Below are positions 1 to 7,362 of a stretch of DNA of 11,943 bases, piece by piece. Position 1 is the first letter of the stretch. Each line of letters starts with the position of its first letter. Origin of the DNA: Ruminococcaceae bacterium UBA4958 (GTDB taxonomy: Bacteria > Bacillota > Clostridia > Oscillospirales > Acutalibacteraceae). Where the stretch lies: positions 1-11,943 of the forward strand of contig DHAI01000009.1 in assembly GCA_002397355.1 (NCBI GenBank), given 5' to 3'. Position numbers and translations under genes: made by a program. Under the pieces are notes generated by a model. The model saw only the letters and a program-made list of their open reading frames with translations. It was not told the DNA's origin and did not search any database.

Positions 1-65
1 TCCTGCATGTCCTGACGGACGACGAAAAGGCAGCCCATCCGGAGCAGGCCGTTCCGGGCGCCTGA
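1..65 (+). CDS. Possible C-terminal end of a plus-strand gene (partial)
   Basis: Reading the plus strand from base 3 gives about 20 codons ending at TGA 63-65; the peptide ends DDEKAAHPEQAVPGA. The fragment is too short to assign to a family. The main support is the strong hairpin with a short T-run about 40 bases downstream, which suits the end of a plus-strand transcript. A second reading is possible: the complementary strand has an ATG at 38-36 that opens a frame leaving the window (MGCLFVVRQD), but it lacks a convincing ribosome site. Which one is real, if either, cannot be decided from this window. Confidence 0.3.
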   Translation, partial: LHVLTDDEKAAHPEQAVPGA

Positions 66-104
66 CGAACCGATTCCAAGCCGGCCGTGTTCCCCGAGAC
101 AAGC

Positions 105-142
105 CGAGGGACGGCGGAAACATTTCCGCCGTCCCTCGTTTT
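105..142 (+). terminator. Rho-independent terminator, probably for the gene leaving on the left
   Basis: A perfect 16-bp stem pairs 105-120 with 123-138 (it can open to a 4-nt or larger loop) and is followed on the plus strand by TTTT at 139-142. On the minus strand the bases after the stem are not T-rich, so plus-strand termination is favoured. The stem also lies about 54 nt beyond the end of the minus-strand HAD gene and may help end that transcript. Confidence 0.65.
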
Positions 143-191
143 CCGTAACCGGACGTCCCAGATCCGCAAAGGGGGGCCGCCGGGCGCCGGC

Positions 192-926
192 TCAGGCCGG
201 AAGCGCCGAAATCGCCTCCGCCAGCTCCTTCCAGCTCCGGACCTCCAGGTGGCGGCAGGCAGGCCGCGCGTCGTCCGAAAAGGAGCAGCAGCCCCGGTAC
301 CAGACCGGAAAGATGCCCGCGGCGGCGGCCCCGGCGAGGTCGACGGCCGGGTTGTCCCCGCAGAAGAACGCCTCCGAGGCGGCCACGCCCGCCCTTTTCA
401 GCGCGCAGCGGAAGATCCGCGGATGGGGCTTGCGGAAGATCGCGTCGCTGGACGCGACGACGGGGTCGAACGCGCAGCCGGGGATCCGCTCCCGCAGCAC
501 CTCGGCGAGGACGTCCCCCGTCATGGTGATATTGCTGATGACGCCGGCGCGGATGCCGTTCTTTTTCAAAAAGGCAAGCAGGTCCCCGATCCCCGGCGAC
601 GGCGCGGCGGTCTTCGCGTTCCGCTCGAAAATCATCTCGATCTCGCGGCTGCTTTTCGTCGGGCGGATGCCGAAACAGCCGAACAGATAGCGCTGCATCA
701 GCGGTTCGGACACCTCGATATACTGCATCCCCGCGTACTCCCGCGCGGGCCGGTTGATGTCCTCGATCATGCCGCGGTAAAAGGCGGTGAGGTCCTCCGC
801 GCGGAGCCCGTGCGCATCCTCCACCGCGGTTTCAAGGACGGCGCGCATTCCCTTCAGCGGGTCGAAGGCCGTCTCGTTCATCAGCGTCTGGCCGTAATCG
901 AAAAACACGATCTTCGGTCTTTTCAT
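192..926 (-). CDS. HAD-superfamily hydrolase-like protein with altered motif I
   Basis: This 244-residue protein has the haloacid dehalogenase (Rossmann-like) fold signature: motif I FFDYGQTL (nucleophile D10), motif II with S131 in VISN, motif III lysine K166 in FRKPHP, and motif IV GDNPAVD with D191 and D196. The segment between motifs I and II (about residues 20-105) is an alpha-helical cap of the type seen in small phosphatases and dehalogenases. The usual second acidic residue of motif I (DxD) is Gly12 here; that residue is the general acid/base in phosphatases, so phosphatase activity is uncertain. The start at 926 is preferred over an in-frame ATG at 986 because the protein there begins directly with the fold's first strand (MKRPKIVFFD) and an AGAGGGAT site precedes it. 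A terminator separates it from the transporter operon, so it is probably transcribed on its own; no clear promoter was found. The substrate is unknown. A sugar phosphate would suit the neighbourhood, but that is inference. Confidence 0.88.
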   Translation of the reverse strand: MKRPKIVFFDYGQTLMNETAFDPLKGMRAVLETAVEDAHGLRAEDLTAFYRGMIEDINRPAREYAGMQYIEVSEPLMQRYLFGCFGIRPTKSSREIEMIFERNAKTAAPSPGIGDLLAFLKKNGIRAGVISNITMTGDVLAEVLRERIPGCAFDPVVASSDAIFRKPHPRIFRCALKRAGVAASEAFFCGDNPAVDLAGAAAAGIFPVWYRGCCSFSDDARPACRHLEVRSWKELAEAISALPA

Positions 927-1048
927 AGGATCCCTCTTTCTTTCGCAAATACAGCCGCCGCCCCGGCAAGCCCTCTCTCCCGGCAAAACCCTTCGCTTTC
1001 ACGCGGGGCCGCCTGCCTTTGCTCTGAAGAGGAACCGGGGCGCGCTGC

Positions 1049-1079
1049 AAAAAGGTTCCCCCGGCGAACCGGGGGAACC
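1049..1079 (-). terminator. Terminator of the GH130-ABC transporter operon
   Basis: An 11-bp GC-rich perfect stem (1054-1064 with 1069-1079) with loop CGAA is followed, in the minus-strand direction, by TTTTT (1053-1049). It lies about 20 nt beyond the stop of the binding-protein gene. It ends that operon and insulates the HAD gene. Confidence 0.9.
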
Positions 1080-1098
1080 CAGCCTGGAAATGATTTCT

Positions 1099-2646
1099 TC
1101 AGGATTTGTTTTTCTGCTGGAACTCTTCGAACTGACTCTTGAACTCATCCACGATCTGGTCGATCCCGGCCTTTTTGAGCTGCTTCAGGGCTTCCGGGAA
1201 ATTGGACTCGTAATCCTTCACACCGGTCGCGATCGGCACGATGTTGGAGGACATCACCGTCTTCACGTCCGTCATCTGCGTCTGAACCTTGGAAGCGTCG
1301 AACGTAAACTCGGCGGTGACGCTGTTCTCGGCTTTCGTGTCCTCCGTGTAGAGCAGCTTGTTGGTGATGGTCGGCGTGCCGGTCGCGGTGCGCTCGAAGT
1401 GCAGGTTGCCGATCAGCCAGTCGGCGAAGTAATAAAGCGGGGTGGACGTGGCGGAGTTGACGATGTCGGTGCGCTGCCTGTCGCCCGACTTTTTATAGTC
1501 GGTCCCCTCGCGGCCGTACAGGAAGAGGTCGTAGTTGTCCTGGTTGGCATAGATCCAGTTGACGAGCTTCACGGCCGCCTCCGGGTGCTGGCTGGACTTC
1601 GGGACCGCGTTCATGTTCCTCGTCCCGTAAGGGCGGACGTTCGGCTTATCCGGCGCGAAATCGAGGAACCCGAAGTCGTCCACCGTGATGTCCGGGTAGT
1701 TTTTCTTGATGTTGTCGATGGAGCTGCCGTAGGTGCCGAAATGGACGAACCAGTCGCCGGCGTTCAGCTGGTTGTTGAGCTGATCGGAGGTAAAGGTGAT
1801 GACGTCCGGGTTGATGAGGCCGAGCTGATACCATTTGCGGGCGTTCGCGCAGTCCTGCTTGAACTCGTCGGTTTCAAAGAAATCCTTGACGGTGCCCTTC
1901 TGGTCCACGTAGATCATGTTCTCGCACCTTACGAAGGGCCACGAGTCGTAGGTCTTCTGCGCGGGGCCGAAGTCGAAGCAGTTCGAGCCGAGCAGCGGCA
2001 GGTACGGCTTGTTGGGCCCCTTCCAGTTTTTCATGACGGTCACGTAGTCGTCCGTCAGTTCGTCGAAGGTCGTCGGCACCTTGCTGATGCCGTACTTTTT
2101 CAGGATGTCGAGCCGGATCGTGATCTCCGGGCTGTGCGAGGACTCGAACCAGTAAGCCGGGATGGCGTACTGCTTGCCGTTGACCTGGCCGCACTTCATG
2201 ATGGCGGGGGAATCGTATTTCGTGATGTTCTGGCCGTACTTCTCCATCGCGTCCGTGATGTCGGCGACGGCGCCGCGCGCCTGATAGTTGGCGAGGGTGA
2301 CGCGGTCGTTCATCACGGCGAACATGTCGCACTCCCCCTGCCCGGTGGAAAGCATGATGTTGATCTTGGAATCCCACGAATCCCAGGGGATGTACTTCGT
2401 CACCAGCTTCACGCCGACGCCGTCCTTCTGCATCTTGTCGTTGATGAGCTGAAGCGCCTTGTCGTTTTCCTTCGGCTCGTCGCCGGGGACGAAATAGTTG
2501 CACGTCACCGTCTCGGCGGCCTGCGAACCAGCGGACTGCGCGGCGGAGCCGCCCTCCGCCGACGAAGCGGGACTCTGATTGGAACAGCCGGTGAAGACCG
2601 AGCCGATCAAGGCCCCGCACAGGAACAGGGACAAAACTTTTTTCAT
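1099..2646 (-). CDS. ABC transporter sugar-binding lipoprotein (LplA/YtcQ-like, DUF3502 type)
   Basis: Extracellular solute-binding protein that would capture an oligosaccharide or glycoside and pass it to the two permeases encoded just upstream. The 515-residue protein starts with a lipoprotein signal: a KK n-region, a hydrophobic core, and lipobox FTGC with C21 as the lipidated cysteine. A Ser/Ala/Gly-rich linker follows (about 22-46). The mature part has the features of the large (about 500 aa) family-1 binding proteins of Firmicutes, including the segment PWDSWDSKINIMLSTGQG (88-105). The last ~130 residues resemble DUF3502, the C-terminal domain of LplA-like proteins. The start is supported by AAGGAGA at about 7 nt spacing. 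It is the last gene of its operon, 71 nt after the second permease. The ligand cannot be read from sequence; the GH130 partner suggests a beta-mannoside. Confidence 0.96.
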   Translation of the reverse strand: MKKVLSLFLCGALIGSVFTGCSNQSPASSAEGGSAAQSAGSQAAETVTCNYFVPGDEPKENDKALQLINDKMQKDGVGVKLVTKYIPWDSWDSKINIMLSTGQGECDMFAVMNDRVTLANYQARGAVADITDAMEKYGQNITKYDSPAIMKCGQVNGKQYAIPAYWFESSHSPEITIRLDILKKYGISKVPTTFDELTDDYVTVMKNWKGPNKPYLPLLGSNCFDFGPAQKTYDSWPFVRCENMIYVDQKGTVKDFFETDEFKQDCANARKWYQLGLINPDVITFTSDQLNNQLNAGDWFVHFGTYGSSIDNIKKNYPDITVDDFGFLDFAPDKPNVRPYGTRNMNAVPKSSQHPEAAVKLVNWIYANQDNYDLFLYGREGTDYKKSGDRQRTDIVNSATSTPLYYFADWLIGNLHFERTATGTPTITNKLLYTEDTKAENSVTAEFTFDASKVQTQMTDVKTVMSSNIVPIATGVKDYESNFPEALKQLKKAGIDQIVDEFKSQFEEFQQKNKS

Positions 2647-2717
2647 GAAAATCTCTCCTTATCTTAAATTGATTCGTGTTTCAAAAATTGATGAAGCCCT
2701 AATTAATGAAGCCAGCG

Positions 2718-3617
2718 TCAGCCCTTTACCGAGCCGATGACCAGGCCCTTCACATAATACTTCTGCAAAAACGGGTACAGAAGGACGATCGGCCCGACCG
2801 TGACGATCGCGGTCGCCATCTTCAGCGATTCCGTCGGCGGGGTCAGGCTTCCGCTCCCGCTGAGGTACTGCAGATCCCGAAGCATGGAGATGCGGGACTT
2901 GAGCTGCAGCAGGAAATACTGGATGGGGTAAAGCGACTGGTCGTCGACGAGCATGATGGCGTTCCACCAGTCGTTCCAGTAGGCAAGGCCGTAAAACAGC
3001 CCCACGGTCGCAAGGGCGGGCATGCACAGGGGAAAATAGATGCGGAACGCGATGACCGCGTCGTTCGCCCCGTCGATCGTGGCGGATTCCCGCAGGGAGT
3101 CCGGCACGCCCTCCATGAAATTGCGGACAAGGTACATGTTGAACGGGTTGAAAAGAAGATTGGGAACGATCAGCGCCGCCAGGTTGTTCCTCAGGTGCAG
3201 CCAGGTGCAGATCAGGTACCACGGGACGATCCCGGCCGTAAAGACCATGGGGATGAAGATGAACAGCGCCAGCGCGTTCCGGTACTTCACGTTTTTATTG
3301 GCGAGCGTATAGGCGCACAGCCCCGTGATCACGACGGCGGCCAGCGTGCCGACCACCGTGACCAGGATGGAGATCCCGTAGCTCTGCAGCACGTTGGAGC
3401 CGCCCTGGAACATCAGCCGGTAGGCGTAGCCCGAGAATTTTTTCGGGAAAAAGCTGTAGCCGTACCGCATGATCGTCGACTCGTCCGTGATGGAAACCAT
3501 GAAGGTCAGCACCATGGGCAGCAGGCAGACCAGCGAGAACAGAAGAATGAAAAAGCCGATGACAAACCTGGAAACCGCGAAGTGCTTCCTTCCGGCCCGC
3601 GATTTTACACCTTCCAT
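2718..3617 (-). CDS. Carbohydrate ABC transporter permease (LplC/YtcP-like)
   Basis: Inner-membrane permease of the MalG-like (second) class. The 299-residue protein has a short cytoplasmic N-terminus, a first membrane helix at about 17-41, further helices at about 82-106, 115-138, 147-160 and 203-225, and a last one at about 268-285. The EAA loop that docks on the ATPase is at about 177-200 (ESATIDGAND, then FPLCMP). The C-terminus KGLVIGSVKG is typical of this subgroup. It lies 30 nt after the first permease, so the two are co-transcribed and should form a heterodimeric channel. The ribosome site (AGAGGTG, about 12 nt from the ATG) is loosely spaced, so expression may be partly coupled to the upstream gene. 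No ATPase gene is present in the window. Confidence 0.96.
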   Translation of the reverse strand: MEGVKSRAGRKHFAVSRFVIGFFILLFSLVCLLPMVLTFMVSITDESTIMRYGYSFFPKKFSGYAYRLMFQGGSNVLQSYGISILVTVVGTLAAVVITGLCAYTLANKNVKYRNALALFIFIPMVFTAGIVPWYLICTWLHLRNNLAALIVPNLLFNPFNMYLVRNFMEGVPDSLRESATIDGANDAVIAFRIYFPLCMPALATVGLFYGLAYWNDWWNAIMLVDDQSLYPIQYFLLQLKSRISMLRDLQYLSGSGSLTPPTESLKMATAIVTVGPIVLLYPFLQKYYVKGLVIGSVKG

Positions 3618-3647
3618 ATGCCGTTAACACCTCTCTTTCGGTTTCAA

Positions 3648-4613
3648 TCAATACAGGGCGCCTTCCGGGTAGATCCTTTTCGTGATCCAGTTGGAGCCGA
3701 AGACCATGACGAACCCGATGGCGGACTGGAACAGCCCCATCGCCATGGCCTGCGACGGATCCCCCACCTGGCGCAGCGCGCGGAAAATGTAGGTGTCGAT
3801 GATGTCGGTGGTGGAATAGAGCGTGCCGTTGTCGCCCACCAGCGCGTAGATCATGCCGAAATCGCCGTACATGATCTTCCCGACCGAAAGCAGCGTCAGG
3901 ATCACGATCATCGGCGTGATCAGCGGAAGCGTGATTTTCGTCATCAGCTTGAAGCGCCCGGCCCCGTCGATGGACGCGGCTTCGTAGAGCGTCTGGTCGA
4001 TGCCGGTGATGGCGGCGAGGTAGATGATCGCGTTCATTCCGGCGCCTTTCCAGACGCGCATGAGCACGAGGATCCACGGCCACGCGCCCGGCGTCGTGTA
4101 CCAGTTGACCGGGTCCATGTGGAGCAGGGCGAGGAATTTATTCGCCAGCCCGTATTGCTGCGAAAACAGCGTGTACAGGATGTAGCTCACGACGACCCAC
4201 GATATGTAGTTCGGAAAGAGCATGACGGACTGGCTGGTCTTCACGAACCACTTGCACCGCAGCTCGTTCAGCCCCAGGGCGATCAGCAGGGACGCGACCG
4301 TGCCGGTGACGATAAACAGGATATTCAGCCAGATGGTGTTCACCGTCACGCGGAAGGCGGCCTGCGATGCGAAGAAAAACTTGAAGTTGTCCCACCCGCA
4401 CCAGTCCCCGTGAAAAAGGATGTCGAAGATGCCGCTGCGGTTGTACTGGAACTTCTGGAACGCGATCAGCATATACGGATAGGAAAAATAACTGAAAATC
4501 AACACATAGAGGAGCGCCGGCAGGGCGATCAGGTAGGAGAACCTGTTTTTCCGCACATCGGCGAGAAAGCCCCTCTTCTCTTTGGAAGACGCTGGTTTTG
4601 CATTCGTTGCCAT
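3648..4613 (-). CDS. Carbohydrate ABC transporter permease (LplB/YteP-like)
   Basis: Inner-membrane permease of the MalF-like (first) class, 321 residues. A charged N-terminus of about 25 residues precedes membrane helices at about 27-50, 91-115, 128-150, 179-203, 232-248 and 290-308. The EAA motif that contacts the ATP-hydrolysing subunit is at about 210-231 (YEAASIDGAGRFKLMTKI followed by TLPL). The start is well supported by AAAGGGGG at 7 nt spacing. The gene follows the GH130 gene by 27 nt and precedes the partner permease by 30 nt, so these belong to one operon. Close relatives work with DUF3502-type binding proteins and a shared MsmX-like ATPase encoded elsewhere; that is known for the family, not visible here. 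Confidence 0.96.
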   Translation of the reverse strand: MATNAKPASSKEKRGFLADVRKNRFSYLIALPALLYVLIFSYFSYPYMLIAFQKFQYNRSGIFDILFHGDWCGWDNFKFFFASQAAFRVTVNTIWLNILFIVTGTVASLLIALGLNELRCKWFVKTSQSVMLFPNYISWVVVSYILYTLFSQQYGLANKFLALLHMDPVNWYTTPGAWPWILVLMRVWKGAGMNAIIYLAAITGIDQTLYEAASIDGAGRFKLMTKITLPLITPMIVILTLLSVGKIMYGDFGMIYALVGDNGTLYSTTDIIDTYIFRALRQVGDPSQAMAMGLFQSAIGFVMVFGSNWITKRIYPEGALY

Positions 4614-4640
4614 TGCAAAACCCCCTTTCTCAAAATTGGT

Positions 4641-5678
4641 TCAGAGATTCAGGTTGGCGTAGATGTCTTCGACGGTCATGCTCGCCTCCGCCACGCTGGA
4701 ATCCGCCGCCCCGTAATAGAGGCGGACGACGTCCCCCCGGCGCACGGCGCCGCACCCAAAGACCACGTTGCCGAAGAATCCGGTTTTCTCGTAGGGATAT
4801 TCCGGCTCCAGCAGAGGCTTTTCGCTGCGGGCGAGCACGCGCCACGGCTTTTCCGCGTCGAGCAGCATGGCGCCCATGCAGTACCGGCCGCTGCCCGACA
4901 CGCCGTGGTAGATCTCGACCCAGCCGCGCTCCGTGAGGAACGGCGGGGCCCCGGCGCCGATGCGGTCGCTGTCCCACATTCCGGGGCGGACGCCCGCCAC
5001 GAACCGGTGGTTGCCGAAGCACCGCCCGTCCGGCGACTCCGCCAGCCACATCTCGGGCCTGGCGAACACGGAGGCGCTCGGCCGGTGCAGGACATAGTAT
5101 TTTCCCCCGATCTTCCGGTCGAAATAAACGGTGTCCTTGTTGTCCGGCGGGAAGAGGACGCCCAGCCTGCGCGCCGAGACGAAATCGTCCGTGACGGCCA
5201 GCGCCACGACGCATCCCAGCCGCGACGCGGCGGTATATGTAATGTAGTAGCGGCCTTCCAGCTTCGTGATCCGCGCGTCTTCGATGCCGAACTCCTCATA
5301 CCGGTTCGCCGGCAGCATGAACGGCTCCGGGTCCGGCGTGAAATGGATCCCGTCCCGGCTCCTCGCCACATGGAAGTGCGACATGGAGGTGAGGAACTGC
5401 TTTCCCCCCACCCGGAAGGAGCGGGGGTCGCCTTCCCGACTGACCTGCTTTTCATCGAAGCGGGCGGCGACGATCCTCCCCCTTTTCTCGTCGAACACGG
5501 GGCAGGCCGCGGCTCCGGCTCCCGGCACGGCTTCCTCCGCCACCCGAAGCAGCAGGATCGTCTCGTCGCCCAAAGACGCCGCCCCTGCGTTGAAGGTGCC
5601 TACCACCCGCAGCCCCTCGCCGCTGGCGGCAATGTTTTCTGTCCGAATCAACGGGTTTTCTTCTGCTCTGCGTAACAT
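4641..5678 (-). CDS. GH130-family beta-mannoside phosphorylase/hydrolase
   Basis: Five-bladed beta-propeller enzyme of glycoside hydrolase family 130, most members of which phosphorolyse beta-mannosides to alpha-mannose 1-phosphate. With the 5678 start it has 345 residues. Family marks are ENPLI (7-11), FNAGA (29-33), MSHFHVARSRDG (99-110), GIEDARIT (131-138; D134 is the likely general acid), NKD (180-182), LHRP (197-200), WDSDRIGAGAPP (235-246) and a C-terminal YYGAADSSVAEAS. The basic residues R136, K181, H198 and R199 are compatible with phosphate binding, which favours a phosphorylase, but the subfamily cannot be fixed by eye. No signal peptide is present, so it is cytoplasmic and acts on imported sugar. 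It is the first gene of the transporter operon. An in-frame ATG at 5723 would add 15 residues with no family match (MKNPPAGYGREGNTA) and has a poor ribosome site, so the inner start is preferred. The linkage, beta-1,2 or beta-1,4, is undetermined. Confidence 0.93.
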   Translation of the reverse strand: MLRRAEENPLIRTENIAASGEGLRVVGTFNAGAASLGDETILLLRVAEEAVPGAGAAACPVFDEKRGRIVAARFDEKQVSREGDPRSFRVGGKQFLTSMSHFHVARSRDGIHFTPDPEPFMLPANRYEEFGIEDARITKLEGRYYITYTAASRLGCVVALAVTDDFVSARRLGVLFPPDNKDTVYFDRKIGGKYYVLHRPSASVFARPEMWLAESPDGRCFGNHRFVAGVRPGMWDSDRIGAGAPPFLTERGWVEIYHGVSGSGRYCMGAMLLDAEKPWRVLARSEKPLLEPEYPYEKTGFFGNVVFGCGAVRRGDVVRLYYGAADSSVAEASMTVEDIYANLNL

Positions 5679-5689
5679 CGCGGTATTGC

Positions 5690-5696
5690 CCTCCCT
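5690..5696 (-). promoter_or_regulatory. Ribosome binding site deciding the GH130 start
   Basis: AGGGAGG reads on the minus strand 11 nt before the ATG at 5678. It lies inside the longer reading frame that starts at 5723, whose own upstream sequence has only a weak GAACGAG. This favours 5678. Confidence 0.6.
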
Positions 5697-5830
5697 GCCG
5701 TATCCGGCCGGCGGATTTTTCATCTCGTTCGGGACGTTCTGAAACAGGGGGACGGGAAACCGGCGATGCGGCCGGACCTCCTTATGCTCTGCAACCGGGA
5801 ATGGCCCTCATTCTGGAAAAAGCGCCTGAA

Positions 5831-5840
5831 TTAAAGTAAC
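5831..5840. promoter_or_regulatory. Candidate LacI operator, GH130 leader copy
   Basis: The minus strand reads GTTACTTTAA, 9 of 10 bases of the shared word. It lies about 47-56 nt into the predicted leader and in opposite orientation to the promoter-proximal copy, about four helical turns away. Confidence 0.35.
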
Positions 5841-5872
5841 AAATAAAACGTGAAGGTAATTAATTGGGTGTA

Positions 5873-5882
5873 ATAACTTTAC
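5873..5882. promoter_or_regulatory. Candidate LacI operator, GH130 promoter-proximal copy
   Basis: ATAACTTTAC matches 8 of 10 bases of the shared word GTTACTTTAC, and ACTTTACTC is identical to the copy at the LacI start. It begins about 5 nt downstream of the predicted transcription start (near 5887), a position where a bound repressor would block initiation. Confidence 0.4.
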
Positions 5883-5893
5883 TCCCTATCCCT

Positions 5894-5922
5894 ATATTAC
5901 AATGGCGTCCAGATAATGTCAA
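5894..5922 (-). promoter_or_regulatory. Sigma-A-like promoter of the GH130-ABC operon
   Basis: On the minus strand TTGACA (5922-5917), a 17-nt spacer and TAATAT (5899-5894) form a near-consensus promoter. Predicted transcription start is about 5887, giving a leader of about 208 nt before the GH130 ATG. Confidence 0.8.
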
Positions 5923-6102
5923 TATCTTTTTTATATTTTGTTGATATATGTGCATTTTTTCCCGGCGTCAGACCAGCGCTCCGCCAAAGGGGCGGTACCC
6001 GAATCCGCATGTTTTTCGCTGGATAGAATTTTAAGCGCCGTCTTTTGTCCTCCCGGAAGGCATGCGGAATTCAATCTGCGATTCTTGGCAGAATACATTT
6101 CG

Positions 6103-6170
6103 CCGATTTGAAAAATTTGGTAAAAATTTCTTGAAAATTATGCTTCCCGGTCATTGACATTTCAAATCGG
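6103..6170. repeat. 11-bp inverted repeat pair, 46 nt apart
   Basis: CCGATTTGAAA at 6103-6113 and its exact complement TTTCAAATCGG at 6160-6170. The right arm lies within the spacer of the promoter-like sequence at 6154-6182. The arms could be paired protein-binding sites or a long-range stem. Confidence 0.6.
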
Positions 6171-6182
6171 TTATTCTATCAT
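6154..6182 (+). promoter_or_regulatory. Orphan plus-strand promoter-like sequence
   Basis: TTGACA (6154-6159), 17 nt, TATCAT (6177-6182). It faces the 3' end of the LacI gene, with no plus-strand gene in front of it. A transcript would begin near 6189 and run antisense into the LacI terminator and coding region, or be a short RNA. Confidence 0.45.
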
Positions 6183-6235
6183 GTTCCTGCCGCGAAACGA
6201 AATTTGTTAGGTTACACATTCCGCCCCGCCGCCGC

Positions 6236-6268
6236 AAAAAAAGCGGGCTCCTGCAAAAGAGGGACCCG
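6236..6268 (-). terminator. Terminator of the LacI-family gene
   Basis: In the minus-strand direction CGGGTCCCT (6268-6260) pairs imperfectly (one mismatch, one G-T) with AGGAGCCCG (6252-6244), followed by one C and TTTTTTT (6242-6236). It lies about 60 nt beyond the regulator's stop. Confidence 0.75.
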
Positions 6269-6326
6269 GGCGAAAGGCGGACGGATGAAAACGCGGGGCG
6301 GCGCGGAAAAGGCGAAGCGCCCGGCC

Positions 6327-7325
6327 CTAATCGATCTTCCGGATGGATTCTCTCGAAATAAAGCTGCCGTCGACGTAGATCCGCTGCGGTTCGCCGCCGC
6401 GGTCGGCAAGCCGGCCCATCATGCGGTTGAACGCTTCCAGCGCGATCTTCCGCCTGTCGATGTTGAACGTCGAAAGCTTCGGGGCGGTAAACCGGCTGAG
6501 GTCGGTGTTGTCGAAGCTGACGAGGGAAACGTCCCGCGGGACCGAGAGGCCCGCTTTCGCAAGGCTCTGCATCAGAAAATGGGCGGCCATGTCGCAGTGG
6601 CACACGAACGCGGTGGGCAGCTCCTCCGGCAGAGCCAGGTCGAGGCTGTAAACGCCGGTCCGGGGGTCGTTGTTCACGATGTGCCAGCGGTCGTCGACGG
6701 GAAGGCCGCTCTGCCTGAGCGCTTTGCAGTAGCCGTAATAGCGGTCCATGATGCTCGCGGTTTCCCGCGTGTCGCCGACGAAGCCGATTTTCCTGTGGCC
6801 GTTTTCAAGCAGCCGGACGGTCGCGCAGTAGCCGAGGTAGAAATTGTCGGAGATGATGCAGTCGAGGTTCACGGACGCCTTGTAGAAATCGATGAGCACG
6901 ATGGGAATCCCCAGCCGGACGAGGGCGTTCAGATATTTTTCGTCGATTTCCCCGGCAATGAAGATCCCTTCGAAGACGCCCGCGGACAGGAGCGCGGGAA
7001 CCGCGAGGTCCTTTTCCTCCTCGTTGTCGACGACGAAATTCGACAGGGCCTGCCCCGAGATCTGGCACTTCCGGTTCAGGTAGTAATATATGGTCGTATA
7101 GAAGTTTTCATTCTTCAGGAAGAAGCGCTTGGGGACCACAAACGCAAGCTTCCGGCGCTTCTGGCCGTTTTCGCCCTGGCGCGTATAGCCCATTTCGAGG
7201 GCGGTTTCCTGAATTTTCCGCCTCAGGCCCGGGCTGATGCCGGGCTGGCCGTTCAGCGCCTTGGAGACGGATACCTTGGAGATTCCGATCCTGTCCGCTA
7301 TCATCTGCATAGTTACTTTACTCAT
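6327..7325 (-). CDS. LacI/GalR-family transcriptional regulator
   Basis: DNA-binding, ligand-sensing repressor, 332 residues, the usual family length. The N-terminal helix-turn-helix runs from TMQMIADRIGISKVSVSKAL (5-24) to the hinge region LEMGY (43-47). The rest is a periplasmic-binding-protein-like effector domain (about 58-330), with GIPIVLID and, near the C-terminus, DVSLVSFDNTDLSRF. At the positions that read the operator in LacI relatives (about 17, 18 and 22) it has K, V and K rather than the textbook Y-Q-R or M-A-R sets, so its operator may differ from the CG-centred type. The start is supported by CGGAGG about 11 nt upstream. It has its own promoter and terminator, stands between the GH130 operon and the divergent DUF1861 gene, and most likely controls both. 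The inducer is probably the imported sugar or its phosphorolysis product; that is inference. Confidence 0.95.
   Translation of the reverse strand: MSKVTMQMIADRIGISKVSVSKALNGQPGISPGLRRKIQETALEMGYTRQGENGQKRRKLAFVVPKRFFLKNENFYTTIYYYLNRKCQISGQALSNFVVDNEEEKDLAVPALLSAGVFEGIFIAGEIDEKYLNALVRLGIPIVLIDFYKASVNLDCIISDNFYLGYCATVRLLENGHRKIGFVGDTRETASIMDRYYGYCKALRQSGLPVDDRWHIVNNDPRTGVYSLDLALPEELPTAFVCHCDMAAHFLMQSLAKAGLSVPRDVSLVSFDNTDLSRFTAPKLSTFNIDRRKIALEAFNRMMGRLADRGGEPQRIYVDGSFISRESIRKID
7312..7321. promoter_or_regulatory. Candidate LacI operator at the regulator's own start
   Basis: GTTACTTTAC on the plus strand overlaps the first codons of the regulator gene, about 35-44 nt downstream of its predicted transcription start. 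The identical 10-mer recurs at 7508-7517 in the divergent gene, suggesting autoregulation. Confidence 0.4.
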
Positions 7326-7362
7326 TTTCTTTGTTTCCTCCGAATTTCTGTGGATGAAAGGA

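Larger units (their letters stand above)
5679..6235. other. Long intergenic region: operon leader, promoter, and an unexplained inverted-repeat part
   Basis: There is no credible gene in this stretch. Bases 5679 to about 5887 are the leader of the GH130 operon, followed by its promoter. Bases 5923-6235 are AT-rich in parts and hold a small stem (CCGCC/GGCGG near 5985-6000), an 11-bp inverted repeat (6103-6113 and 6160-6170) and a plus-strand promoter-like sequence (6154-6182). The AT-richness contrasts with the flanking genes. Confidence 0.7.

Noticed and set aside
927..986. Upstream ATG at 986 as the HAD start
   Set aside because: The added 20 residues are Cys/Arg/Gly-rich and unlike any HAD N-terminus. 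The start at 926 begins directly at the first core strand.
2706..5675. A 989-codon open frame on the plus strand
   Set aside because: It is exactly antisense to four well-supported minus-strand genes. Its Arg/His/Asp-rich translation matches no family and is typical of the shadow of GC-rich coding DNA.
5679..5723. Upstream ATG at 5723 as the GH130 start
   Set aside because: The extra 15 residues do not resemble GH130 N-termini, its ribosome site is weak, and a good AGGGAGG lies just before the inner ATG. It is kept only as an alternative.
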